Below are positions 1 to 11,797 of a stretch of 22,480 nt of DNA, piece after piece. A model generated the notes under the pieces. The model was not told the origin of the DNA. It was given only the letters and a program-made list of their open reading frames with translations, and did not search any database. The first letter of the stretch is position 1. Each line of letters starts with the position of its first letter. The translations under genes and the position numbers were made by a program. Origin of the DNA: Amphimedon queenslandica (Eukaryota; Porifera; Demospongiae; Haplosclerida; Niphatidae); the NCBI RefSeq assembly GCF_000090795.2, contig NW_003546628.1, positions 1 to 22,480 on the forward strand. Direction: 5' to 3'.

Positions 1-485
1 ATTTTAAATATTATACCATATTTTTTTGGTCAAAAATTTCATTAAATTTGCCAGAGCATTTTTTTCAACAGACTTTATTGACAAAATAAGCCAAAATGTT
101 TGCTTTGCATGGGTTGTATACAGAATAGTAACATAAATTTTTAACAAAAAATAAAAAATTTTGACATTTATAAAAATTTGGGGCTATTATGGTACTTCCT
201 TTTCCTCTACTAATATATTGGAATAAATAAGCAGCATACAAAAATTCTTAATGCCTAAATTTTTCCATTCCCTATGAAAATTACCCAATTTACTTATTAA
301 CTTCCCAGCACTTCACTTATTAACTTCCTGAGAAACTTGGTAATAAGTTACTTTTAAACTTGAAGCCAAACAATCTGATTGGTCAATAATAGGAATGGCA
401 GAAGCATTACATATTCCAATTACAGTAATAAACTCTTAGTAGGGTTGCATGCCTACTCTATTAAAACACTACATTATTTCATTGC
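1..485. other. Downstream flank of gene B, no gene seen
   Basis: AT-rich with no open frame that looks coding on either strand. It probably contains the gene B 3' UTR. Confidence 0.5.
74..79 (-). promoter_or_regulatory. Candidate poly(A) signal of gene B
   Basis: TTTATT on the plus strand is AATAAA in the direction of gene B. It is the first exact copy downstream of the stop, about 410 bp away, and would give a 3' UTR of about 430 bp. AT-rich DNA makes chance copies common. Confidence 0.35.
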
Positions 486-3400
486 TTACCGAAAAGAAAC
501 TGGTATTGGTATTATTTGTATGTCACAAGTTTGGTTTCCTTTTTTCAATTCTTGATACATATTCTCTCTGATTCTACATGAATAATCACCTTCAGCACGC
601 ATCTTTATTACGATGTCTACATTATCCTTTTTATCTATTTTTTCATTTTTTCCTTCTGCCACAACAAAGTGATAGACAGCATTGAGACTATCACTAATCT
701 CATATCGAACACAAAGGAAGTCACCAGATTTGATACTTATGAAGTCCAATGAGTCTTGATTCTTAGGAGGTATGATAAGAGAAACTTCATCCTTTGGCAC
801 ATAATAAGGATCATGAATATAATCATTAACTCGAATGAATTCATTCCATTTTAAAGGAGCATGTCTGATGAATATGAGATTTTTTGTCTTGACACTTTGA
901 TTAGCAGACTCAGCAATTAACACTTTACTCCAAAGCTCTACATACTGCTTTATTGAGTGATAAGCTGTATCACGTGATGCTTTCTGTAGGTGGATACCAG
1001 AGAAGCAGAGAGGATTATTATTATGTTGAAGGCACACACGAACTGTTGGTGCTATCTCCATTAACTGAATAGCTGGTGTTGGGAGATATTCAGTAAGAGA
1101 CTTTCCCAGCCAAACTGTAACTACATCATTAGCTGCAGTAAAAGGTCGTTTAACTTCATATGTTATTGCAATACTTTCTTTGCTTCTTTTTGACTGCCAT
1201 TTATCTTTACTGACTTCTAATTGTTGCTCATGGAGAATTAAGCCTCTTATTTTTTCAAAATTTTCTTCGTTTTGACATTTAAGATACTTGTGTGTTACTA
1301 GCCAGCGTTCTGGACTAAGAGAAATAGCTTTATCACAGACTGTCAAATCAGCACTAGACCGACGAATCTGTGATTCTCCTTCCCGCCCTTGTGTATATTG
1401 ATACATTTTAGCAGCAATGGAGCAATAAGGAGCTTTGAGAGTAGCAGGAGGCATATCAATTACATCAGGATGAGAGAAGAGGCTGAATGTTTGACTCAAT
1501 GATATTGACACTATTTTCCATACAACAAATTTAGTAGTTCCATCTTCAATTTTGTGATGAAAATTAAGATCTGACATACTAAATGATGTGTCTTGACCAT
1601 GAATACACTCATAATGACTTGAAGAGAAGGATAATTCAAATGAGTCATTGATATTTTTACAAGATTGGATCACAAAAGCCTCTGCTCTTTCCAGTGAGAC
1701 TTCACAGCTTCTAGTTATACATGCTTTATTATCAGCCTTTTCATAATCTTTTGCAGCTTTACTCTTGACATTAAGTTGAGAGCACAATTTAACGAGTTCA
1801 TTGTTATTCTCATCAGAATTTTCTGCTATAGGCCTTCCCTCAATGAGTGATATTACTAATCTTTGCACAACCAAATCAGCATATCTCCTGATTGGTGATG
1901 TAAAATGAGTATATGCTGATAGTGCAAGGCCATTATGAGAATGATAAGCACAAATATGCTCATTGTTGTTTTCAACTACAATGTAACTAGATTTCCTTTT
2001 GATTGTTCGTGACATAGCCTCAGCCATGGCTAGCTGTGGGTAAAGCTTATTATTGTTAAGAATTGAAACCAATTGGATGTGATCTCTTCTAGAGCATACG
2101 TCAACAAGTGCCTGAAGTGTTGTATTAGGTAGAATCAAGGGAGCTGTTTTATTATTGAATTCATTTAAGTAACATTTAAGAGACAGAGAATGTTGTAAGC
2201 ATTTTTCATTCTGATTAACAAATTCAAGCTCATCTTCTTTCAAAATAGGTAGCTGTGCTAAAAATAAGGCACTTTGCTGTGGAAGCCTATCGTGAAGATA
2301 CTCAGCTATTGCTGCATTACAAAATATCATTAATTCTTCTATAAGAAGATGAGTCTGCCAGTTACCCTCTTCACCTTCCTCAGGTCGGTCATAACAGTAG
2401 CCAGGATCATCTAACCTCTTAATGCGTAAGTACATAGCTATCTCATACAGTAGATTAAGAGTATTAGCCATTAGTAAGCTTGGTCCACTGGCATCATCAA
2501 ATGCTTTAACTTGCCTTCTTGTCTCATCATCAACCGTTTCATTATGCATTACCTTTTTAGCAGACTCATAAGTGAATCGTACTTGAGAAGTGACCATTGC
2601 TTCCTTTGGATCGCCAGACACTACACTAGTTACCACTCCTTCTTCTATGACTACTGTAGCAGGTACACATAAAACATGCCGTTTTTTCAAATAGTCAAGG
2701 CTCAATTGAGATGTGATACTGGATGGAAACATGTGACGCACTCGTTGAGCACCTCTCTGTTTAGCACCATATACAGATGTCCCCCTCTGTTTAGCTTTCT
2801 TGTCTAAAGGATGGTTTTCATTTATATGTTTGGCAACATTAGCTATAAGAACTGCCAGCTCATAATTACCATCTTCAGGAAGAGGTGTCAAACTGACTGC
2901 GTCATCCAAATCTTTAGATAAAGGAGGATCAATGGTAAATGCTCGATCATAATGATGAAGCTCATTAGTTTCATTTGGAGATTGAAGTGGTGAATGTACT
3001 TCATCATCTTCTTCTTGGATGTTATAGACAAGGTTAAGCAAGCGATTAATAAAAAAAATGTTTGATGTACGTGGAACAGCTTCAATGACAGCTCCTAATG
3101 CTGTTCGGTACTTTTTCTTCCATTGAAGGACCTCAACAACAAACAAGAAATTCTGTGACAGTTCAAATGGTATGAGCTCCTTAATACGAGGGATTTCATC
3201 ATTAGCATCATATAATGAGTCCTCCCTAAACACTGTAATGTAATCATGAATCATAGGGGCCTGGTCATCCTTTGGACGATATCGAAGAAGCTTGTAAGAT
3301 AGTTTTGGAAGATTAAGTATTATTGGAGCAGTTTTATCAAGAGGGTAAAATTTAACAAAGCCATATTGATCAGAACGGCATACATACCTAGTTGGATGTT

Positions 3401-4138
3401 GCGCTTTAATAACTTCTACTACCCTACCTGACCTTAGAACTACTGCTTTTTTATTTCCAGATGCAGAATGAGAATTGAACACAGTAACTTCCACTCGTAC
3501 TATATCATTATTGAAAGCTCCTCTTCTATTATTCAATCCATTAATAACTATGGCCTCCTTCGATTGATCACGTGGAACTGCAATAGCTGAACGATAGCTT
3601 TTCATTTGTAATTCACAATCATAAATACCTTCTTGTTCACCTTCTTTCTTACCTTGACTCACTACACTATCATCAAAGTCCAAAATATCACAATTTGAAT
3701 AGGAAAGTTTCAGTAGTTCACTTCTTTTGTAATGTCGTATAGATTTCAATGTTTCTTGAAACGATTTCAATATGCTATCTGTTGTAAAATTTGTCATTAA
3801 AACAGGCGACAACTTAAATACCATCTCTTGCAACATTTTTATTTGATCATGAACTACACTTTGACATGCTCCATCTTGAAGTTTAGTAGGTACTACAAAG
3901 GTTTTAGAAAGTATACACCTTCTAATGTACTCTTTCCAACAAGAGCATTCATTACCCATGCTTTCTTCTATTGTCATCAACAGAAACGGGTTACCAGCAC
4001 ATACTACAAGTGATTTAGCACGTGTTAATGCAGTATTGAATACATATTGACTGCAAGGCGTCTTGGTTGGATTTTTAGATTTGCCTTCTCTTGTAGTAGG
4101 CTCTGCTGTACTAAGAAAAATTGCCTCATACTCACAAC
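486..4138 (-). other. Gene B last exon: end of helicase B2, cold-shock-like region, RNB exoribonuclease, C-terminal region
   Basis: One 3.65-kb exon (residues 1601-2817). After the end of helicase B2, the FNNDIVRVEV and GFVKFYPLDK segments look like the cold-shock-type RNA-binding folds before RNB domains in RNase II/DIS3 proteins. The RNB core carries TIDPPLSKDLDDA, giving the four expected aspartates (D2004, D2010, D2012, D2013), and later THFTSPIRRYADLVVQRL (about 2344-2361), the second family signature. All catalytic positions are present, so 3'-5' hydrolytic RNA degradation is expected. The C-terminal region (2370-2817) holds a segment CFSGIHL...YVELW...AESA (2645-2679) that I recall as HELZ2-like, and no clear S1 domain. 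Confidence 0.88.
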
Positions 4139-7100
4139 CTACATGTAGAGAAAATAATTAATTTTCAGGAGATTTTTATGAAATCAGCATTACCTTGAAT
4201 GTCAAAAACAGTTCGAACATCAATATCTTCAAGATGTGAATAATGATGAGACAATACTTGAATAACTTTAATTTTCTAAAGTTTACAATTAAATCAACCA
4301 GATATAAAATTTTGACATACTTGGTGAGCTGTTACTGTCATAACACAAACTTTAGAGAGATCCATTTCACCCCATTGATCTGGCCAGCTCTCAACATAAT
4401 TACTTATTTCTTGTAGCAATATTGTGGCTTCAATCTCATTATCATTAGTAGATATTTCTTTTGCTTCACTAAGATCAGAGCATATAAAATGAAGAGGGTA
4501 TTTAGCTTCAGGATGAAGATGAGTCACAGCTTCAGCAGCGGTAATTAATGTAGAATCATAAAATAAGTAAGATGGAAGAGACAGTAGAGCATGATGACAT
4601 CTAAAATTAGTGAGAAGAGTAGCAGAATGCACTGATGAAGCATCAATTAGCCTATCATCATTATAAAGAGTATGCAGTCTTTCCAGCAACGACAGACTCA
4701 GACCATTTTTAATAGCTAGTTCACCAAGCACTAACAAAGAGGGACCAACCTATTCAATAAGTCAGGAGCCCATGAATAAGTTCATTGATAACTTAATAGA
4801 TAACATATACTAGCACTTATGGCTCGTGCATACAAAATTTTTTCAAAATTTCCTGCTAGGCATTTGCGGATAAAAATTACATGAAATGACCTCAATTATT
4901 GATTGAACAATGTGTGGCAGGAAAATTTTCAATGGAGTTTAATTTTGCAAATTATACCCATCCGCAAAATTAGTAAGATTTATTATTCAAAAAACATAAG
5001 CTCTACACAGTAGATATAGTTGGTGAGATCACTTACTTGTTTGTGATCTCCTGCAATTACAATTTGTGTATTATCATCAGCTAAACAAAGAGGAGCAATA
5101 GATTCTGGTTCTCGAGTTTGAGCACCTTCATCTAACAAAATGTGGGTGAAAAAACCTTTAGGGACAACTCCAAGCATATGAAGTGATGTAGAAAATGTCG
5201 TGACAATTATGCTAATTTCATTCAGCTTTTTGAAATGCCGATCCTTAATGGTAGCATAATACTTCACACAATTTGAAGGAGCACAATAATCTCTATTTGC
5301 CATCAGACGAACAACTTTACCACAGTACCAACCAGAATCAATCATCTTTGAAAAGTAATTAGCCATAAAGGTGTCTGCAGAGTGCTGATGATGAGCACAA
5401 ATAAGAATCCTGTTCTTTCGGTCTTGTCGTAATATTTGATATGCAGCACGAGCAAGCAATTGAGTTTTACCAGTTCCAAATGAACCTACAATTAAAACAG
5501 GTGCTTTGTTAGCTTCACAACTCATTATTGACTTAAGAGCCTCCCTCTGCGAATATTCTAATTTGACTACACCTATCTCATGAACACACTTCACTGGAGG
5601 AGGAATGTCTTCATCATTCAACACCACATTACTAAAATGACAAGGGTTACTAGGCATTAAACGATTAAGTACAGCTAGAGGCAAACTATCTAATGCTCGA
5701 TGAAGACGATCAAAATAAGAGTATTTTAAAATGAAGGTCACGCTGACATTTGATTCTTGTTTAACTCCAGGATTTGTTGCAAGCCCCAGTAGAAAATAAA
5801 GGTTATTTCTGTTTTTTGTCTCAAGAATATCTGCTTGCATATCTCCAGTAGACAAATGGAGAACAACTATACCTTCACTTGCCTGCATAGCATAAGCTAT
5901 TGTATCAGCATCAAGTTGTGCGTTCCATATAGTATAAAATAATTCATACTTTTCTTGATACTTCTCAATGTGCCTCTTCATACACAATTTAATACTTGAC
6001 AACTTTAGATCATAAAAACCATTGCATCTAAAATTTAATTATAAAATTAAAAATTAAATATTACACATGTATGTATTCTAGTTTAATGAAATGCCTACTT
6101 GTCTCTAAGAATCCTCTCATGTTCATCTTCTTCCCGACACAATAACTGGTGAAACTTCTCCTTATAGTTGCTACGAGTTAAAGTAGCAGCTAGTAGATCT
6201 TTATTAATAGGGTGGTGGGTATGCTTTTTGAAGGAGTGCATTAAAATAGACTTCTCAATTGTATGCACTAAAACACGAAAACAAAATATATAATAATTAT
6301 AAAAAAATGAACATTATCTTTACCGTCAGTAATGGGAGTCTTAGAATGATACATTTGATTCTTCATGGGGACTGTATATAAACTTGCCTCTAATTCAGGA
6401 CTAATAAAGAAACTCATTGTAATATTTCTAGGATTTTGTAAAGGTTCTGAATATTGTGAAGAGAGATGATTATGACTACTTCTGACAACTTGTGATGATT
6501 TTGAAGCTGTTGTTGTAGATTCTAATGAAATGGGAACAACAGGTTCAAGTGGTTTCCATGGAGATTGTTTTTGCTGTTGAGGTGAGGCAGTTGGTAACTG
6601 CTGAAGGACTAGTGGCCCTACCTTAGACTGTACAGCTGTATTACTTCCTTTTTGCTGCTCAACTGTAGATAATGATTTTTGAGAAGACAGATTTTTTGTA
6701 CCAGCTTGTTTTGATAGAAGTAGAGAATCAGTTACATGTCCTTTTTTCTTTCTTCGTGACGACCTTTTTCGTTTAGATGATTTCTCCTGCTTGGCTGTAT
6801 AAACTTGTTGATGTTCTATTTTAGAATGTGTCTCTTGTTCAACTACTGGGTACTGCTGCTGCTTAACTGGATGCTGTAGAAGCTGTTGTTTAGAAGAAGA
6901 TTGCTGCATTTTTGCTTCTTGTGGTGAAAAAGTAAGTTGCTTTTTACTTGCTTGAGGAGAAGGTAGTACTTGTGTCCATGATTGCACTGCTTCATTTTGA
7001 AAAGATGACTCTTGACTGGCTTGAGGAGATGGCTGCTTCGCAACCTGTGATAGATGACATGACTGTGGTACAAAAGATGGAGTAGATGACGACTGTTGCC

Positions 7101-10100
7101 TGGATGTTCGAGTTGAGTGCATTATTTGTGGAGTAGATATCAGGGAAGGGGACACATGTGCAGACTTTGTGCAACAATTCTGGGAATAAATGTTCTTCTG
7201 GAAAATTTTTATCATGTCTACACAAAAATAACATCAGAAAATAAAACAAAAATTCTTACCAGCTGGATTATCACACTTCAGCATGTCAAAGAACTGTACT
7301 TTTACTTGTTCAAACTGGACACAGTCAGGAGTACTTTTGAATGTTTCATTCTGAAGGCATCTTGAAATGAACTCTCTCCAGCACCATTTAAGATTATCCA
7401 TAGTAGCTTCAGACAATAGCAGTACAAGAGGATTACCTACAGCTACTACAAGACTTTTAGAGCGTGTGATTGCTGTATTAAATAGTGCTGGATTACAAAA
7501 ACTCTTTAATGGATCAAATGGTCGACCATTGGGCTCTAAACTTTCAACAGTACTCATGAAAAGCATACGATACTCCTGTCCTATTAAGGAGAGAAATGTT
7601 TAATGAAACACAAACTGTATTAATTACCTTGCATTTGATAACTGGTGATGACATTGACACCAATCAAACTCCTGAATTTTGTTTTTATCAGTCTTTTAAT
7701 AAGGTTTGCCTATCAATTACAAAGTACACATACATAGCATTATTTTTGTTACAGTAATTACATTGCATTTAAAAGTATACCTTAAGGAGACAATTGTTTG
7801 TGGGTATTTAATTTAAAAATCGCTAACTTAAGTTTGCTAACTTTAATAACTTCATTAAAAGTGGGCGTGGTCACAATGAATAAAATGGCAGCTGTCAGCA
7901 ACTCTGAGCTTATTTGCAGCAAACAGTCAGTAAAATAAGACTGAACTGCTGTCCAAAGACTTAGACAAAGCAGATGACAATCTTCCTTGTTCAGCTTTAC
8001 ATTTTTGGAGCAGAGTCAGTGATGAAGCTTGAAGCAATTTAAGCAAGATTAATGCAACAAGATGTACTGTATTTAGACTTGTGCAATCGCTTTGCTTGCT
8101 CATACATAAAGATCACAGCACATGATCTATAGCTTGCTTAGGCTCGCCCCAAATGTTTTACATTCTTTAGTAGTTATTAATACCAAATGATAAAAAAACG
8201 CTAAATTAAGTACCAGCCAAATGTCAGTACCATGAAAATCGCTAAAAATAGTACACGCTAATAATTGTCTCCTTAAGGTAATCAAATCAACAAATCATAC
8301 TTAAGTATACCTGTTTCAAACTTGGAGTCATAATGCAAGTATCTTTTAGTTCCCAGCTTTTGAACTTGTCACTGTGTAGCTGCACTGCTTGAAGGAGTCT
8401 ATCAGCCTCTACAGCACACTGAGCATCAACTGGAATATCATTAGTAAAACTGGAACATATAAAAACATAAGGATAAGGAGCCTTGAGGTGGTATGGTACT
8501 CTGCCACAAGCTCTCAGCTCTGAGTTATAAAATAACTTAGAAGGTAACTCCAAAAGGTCAGCTTGTGAGCGATAATTAATATTCCATGATGGAGTGTTCC
8601 TCTTGCTAATGTCTCCAATAGATTTATACTTCTCTAGTAATCGTTGCAACAGTGACACACATAAACCAAACTGCTGAGGAGCTTTACCAAGAACAAGAAG
8701 TTGAGGTCCAACCTACAATGACATAATAGGCAAGTATGTGCTATCAAAAAAATTCCTGTTAAAATGTTTTTAGCAGTCAAGCCTTGGCAAATTGCATCAA
8801 GTCATTCAAAAAATGTTAAATAGCACAATAATAATTATGCCAATAAAGCTTAGAAATTCACAAATGAATGAAATGACTAGTTTAGTGAAAAATACAAAAT
8901 ACATGTATTAGGTTAGAATGCATACCATTCAGATATTAAAAATATTCTGCATGCAGGTAAATATGTAAATATAGTGATTTAGTGATAATAACACTCTCTT
9001 CCTTTGTTAATTTTGATTGTAACCAGGCAAAGCATCACATTTTTGCATGTATTATAGGACATGCTGTCAAAATTCTGCTGCAAATTATTGTTATCCTCAA
9101 CTGCTAATCAACCAAATTAATCAAATCACAACAAAAATTACAATAACAGTACATATGTACGTGCATATTTCAATCAATACAACATACCTGTTGATGATCT
9201 CCAGCAATAACAATACGAGTATTCTTATTTGCCATTAGAAATGGACTAAGAGCTTCAGGTTCACGAGTCTGAGCTCCCTCATCAATTAGAATATGAGTAA
9301 AGAAATCAGGCTCAACCTTTTTCCTGGATATCGTTAGTGCTCCTCCAAATGTTGTGACCAATAGAAAGGCGGTTTCACGTCTGTATAGTGATATATCAAA
9401 ATCAATTGCTTGAACACAATTAGAATAATCAACGTGATGCCGTGAGCTTGTAGCACGTAAAACTTTTACAGGCCATGGGTATTTGCTGTGTGAAAGCATT
9501 TTGTTAAAATAATTTTCCATAAAAAAATCAGCAGAATGTTGATGATGACAACAAATTAAAATACGACAAGGTGAATGGTGACCAGCCTCACGATGCTCTC
9601 TGAAGAAACATTCTGTAGCCACAGCAAGAAGACGAGTCTTACCACAACCAAAAGCACCAGATACAAGTACAGGAGCTGAACACTGGTTACTGAGTATTGC
9701 TTCTAATGCTGGAATCTGCTCAAGATCAAGATCAATCCCACCATATGGTTGTCTCCTAATGTCAATGCTAATACTTCTAGGAGGGCTTTTAAAATCTTCT
9801 GGTGTGGGTATAAGACGACGTAATACTTTTGAGCTAATCCTCTTAACTCCATCCATGAGACTATGAAAGTAATGGTGATCAACTTCAAATGATACATTCA
9901 CTCTTAAAAAGGAATGAACTACAATGCTGCAATTGGAACAAATGTATAGCTTATCATCAATAAGTGAATAATTACAACTCAGAATAGTTGCTACATAGTT
10001 GTGCTGACCAATGCTAATAGTAACACGGTGATCACTGGCTTGAGTTGCATACATGATCTGTGCTGATGACATTCCTTGTAGACAATAGAAATTAGGAGAA

Positions 10101-11797
10101 TAGCCCCTTTCATCACCTTTTAAGAAAGGTGGTTTACATTTTTGTAAGACAAAACAACCATTACACCTAAAAAATAAGACACAATACTACTCAATACAAT
10201 GATTATGCTTAAACTCACTTCTTCTTTAATAGTCCAATGCGTTCCTGCTCTTCATAATAGAGCAAGGCAGTGAACTTTGATTTATAGTGGTCTGTTGTGA
10301 TTGGTAGCTTCATGTCATCATATGAAGGTTGAAATTCCCTGTATGAACTATGTAAACTTTTGGTATCTGGTTCTTTCTAGAAATAGATGAATCTGCTTAG
10401 CTTCCATTCTAACTCACTAAACTATATACGGGCTAGAGTTTATTATACTGAAAACATAATCATTTACAATGCATATTTTATGACTCAAGTAGTTATGAGT
10501 CATGACATAAATTATTAATAGCGTTATGGTTTCACTTGACAGCAACAATTATTGAACTATGCCCTAAAAATCTCCCCCCAAAACCCCCTTTGTGGTTTGG
10601 TGAAATTATAGATTTATGCACATTATATAGGTACAACAGAACATAGCCGCATAGCCAATACATAATAAAAAGTGCTGATAATAGCATACATGTAGTACAC
10701 TGTATTCATGCCACAAACAATTAACGTTCAAATGCTTGTTATAATGTGGTGATTGTGTAGCAAATATTAAGGACAAGAGATGGTTGTTTGGTTTGGCTGC
10801 TTGTATGCTAAAAGTGCACTGGGAATTGTGGTTACAAATGCTACTAATACTACCACAACCAGAAATATTGGTGAGAGTTATATTTGGCAATTAGTTGAAA
10901 CTTTTGCAATTGGCAAATTTTATAATGGCAATTTACGAGCCATATGTGTCATTTTCACTCATTGAGCATGCTCAGAATAAAGGAAAATGAAAAATTCTAT
11001 TGCTTACACATTGCCAATATTAATCTCTTCCAATATTTAGAGCTGGTGGAGCAAACTATGGAATCTAAGTCATGTTTACTGAATTTTCAATTAATTTTAA
11101 AAATTTAATTAATGAGTCAATCCTGGCACGTATTGTTGAAATATTTATGGCTCCCTCTATTGTCACAAAACTGAGGCCTGGTTTACATGACTACATTTTA
11201 AAGTAAAATGGATATATTTTTAGTCAGATAAGGGTCTTGTTTACACTAAAACACAAGAAAACGCATATGAAATCCGAACAAAAGAAAAACAAATACCAAA
11301 ACGGATAATTCTATTTTTAAAATGATAAAATCTGATGAAAACGTAGCTGCTGCATTAGTGTAACACCTGAAAACAGTAATAGCAAAAACAATACAGATTA
11401 GGCTAGCGTCATTGTGTAAACGAGGCCTAAACACCTGCCCATTTTTGCACATTATGGTATATTTAATTACAATTAAGTTTACCATACCATTATCTTGACT
11501 TACAGGAAGGTGTAAGGTCCTTTCTTTATTTAACATAAATTGGAAATCAATTGCACTATGACCATGCATAAGATCATGCCTTTCAGGAAAATAGTGAATT
11601 GGACTACTGTAATGAACACTTTCCAGTAATAATATTAGAACTCCTCCTTGTATAATAGCCCAGCAACAATACGGCGGTTGATGAATATCTGGTCTCCTGC
11701 AACCAATAATGTAAAGAGCAGTGTCAAGCGGATAAAAACAACTGATACAGACGAGAGCAGGTTCATATGTATCTTGAATCCTTTGGTACACAGCCAT
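486..11797 (-). CDS. HELZ2: Gene B: HELZ2-like protein with two SF1 helicases and a C-terminal RNB exoribonuclease, 2817 aa
   Basis: Spliced minus-strand gene. Exons: 11797-11504, 10376-10219, 10166-9188, 8712-8311, 7709-7628, 7580-7260, 7217-6324, 6267-6099, 6027-5037, 4749-4321, 4275-4194, 4138-486 (TAA 488-486). An in-frame TAA lies three codons before the ATG. Domain order: 98-residue N-terminus of unknown nature, helicase B1 (about 99-700), Gln/Ser-rich linker with a basic cluster (747-1040), helicase B2 (about 1044-1665), cold-shock-like region (about 1780-1960), RNB domain (about 1997-2368), C-terminal region. Vertebrate HELZ2 is an interferon-induced protein of similar size with two UPF1-like helicases and an RNB domain reported to be a 3'-5' exoribonuclease, but as I recall its RNB lies between the helicases. 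Here it follows both. The symbol means HELZ2-like; strict orthology is untested. Exon 1 is the least certain part. Confidence 0.85.
4194..6267 (-). other. Gene B helicase module B2 (residues about 1044-1665, ending in the last exon)
   Basis: Exons 6267-6099, 6027-5037, 4749-4321 and 4275-4194, completed by the start of the last exon. Lead-in: a T-R-S-N-Y-K-E-K-F segment with a C-R-E-E-D-E-H helix, then KCNGFY. Motifs: Walker A GSFGTGKTQ (1281-1289), DEGAQ (1399-1403), GDHKQ (1426-1430) followed by VGPSLLVLG, motif IV NFRC (the usual NYRS is changed here), then GCEYEAIFLST and FNTALTRAKSLVVCAGNP encoded at about 4138-3990. The ATPase residues are intact. The NFRC change keeps the arginine. Confidence 0.87.
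6324..7217 (-). other. Gene B Gln/Ser-rich linker with basic cluster (residues 746-1044)
   Basis: A single exon of low complexity, dominated by Gln, Ser, Pro and Lys, with PSPQAS occurring twice. Near the middle a strongly basic run, KRKRSSRRKKK (894-904), reads as a nuclear localisation signal or an RNA-contact patch. The exon joins helicases B1 and B2 in frame through phase 1 introns at both ends. Likely disordered; no globular domain is recognisable. Confidence 0.75.
7780..8278. mobile_element. 499-bp MITE-like element in a gene B intron
   Basis: Inverted termini CCTTAAGGAGACAATT (7780-7795) and its exact reverse complement (8263-8278), each flanked by TA, as expected for a Tc1/mariner-type TA target duplication. 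The whole element lies inside the 601-bp intron between exons 4 and 5 of gene B, in helicase B1. No transposase frame is present, so it is non-autonomous. Confidence 0.75.
8713..9187. other. 475-bp intron in gene B helicase B1, no further feature seen
   Basis: Intron between the GDHQQ exon and the VGPQLL exon, with donor GTATGT and acceptor TTGTAG. No inverted ends or coding frame recognised. Confidence 0.7.
10866..11036. mobile_element. Dispersed MITE-like repeat, copy 1 (gene B intron 1)
   Basis: Left end TATTGGTGAGAG and right end the complement of TATTGGAAGAGATTAATATT give imperfect inverted termini of about 20 bp. The interior contains TGAGCATGCTCA. It matches the segment 21326-21466 in opposite orientation, mainly over both ends and the GAGCATGC core. 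Confidence 0.5.
11175..11428. mobile_element. About 254-bp inverted-repeat element in gene B intron 1
   Basis: GGCCTGGTTTACA at the left and the reverse complement of GGCCTCGTTTACA at the right define imperfect ends. No clear target duplication was found. A second GTTTACACTAAAAC-like segment lies inside near the left end. Non-autonomous; family uncertain. Confidence 0.45.
11504..11797 (-). other. Gene B first coding exon, 98 residues of unknown function
   Basis: ATG at 11797, ending at a good donor (CCT, then GTAAGT) in phase 0, which fits the phase 0 acceptor at 10376. A likely acceptor, GTTACAG, sits about 11 bases before the ATG, so a non-coding 5' exon and intron may lie upstream. The protein is rich in Cys, His and aromatics (VCISC, GCRR, YCCW, ERHDLMHGHS). 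It might be a degenerate zinc-binding region replacing the CCCH finger of gene A, but no clear C-C-C-H spacing is seen. Confidence 0.55.

Larger units (their letters stand above)
7260..10376 (-). other. Gene B helicase module B1 (residues about 99-745)
   Basis: Six exons. The module opens with the HELZ-type lead-in (T-T-D-H-Y-K-S-K-F, then a Y-Y-E-E-Q-E-R helix) and KKCNGC. Motifs: Walker A GAFGCGKTR (321-329), Walker B variant DEGAQ (446-450), motif III GDHQQ (473-477) then VGPQLLVLG, motif IV NYRS with LFYN, then GQEYRMLFMST and FNTAITRSKSLVVAVGNP. All ATPase residues are present. DEGAQ replaces DEAAQ, a conservative change. The segment after the Val/Gly-rich motif VI (WCWREFISRC) matches the equivalent segments of the other two modules. 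Confidence 0.87.

Noticed and set aside
486..3980. Prokaryotic RNase R or contamination explaining the RNB frame
   Set aside because: The frame is spliced in phase to a HELZ-type helicase with animal-type GT-AG introns, and the flanks carry eukaryotic transposons.
3828..4013. Short plus-strand frames opposite gene A and B exons
   Set aside because: They are antisense shadows of well-supported helicase and RNB exons.
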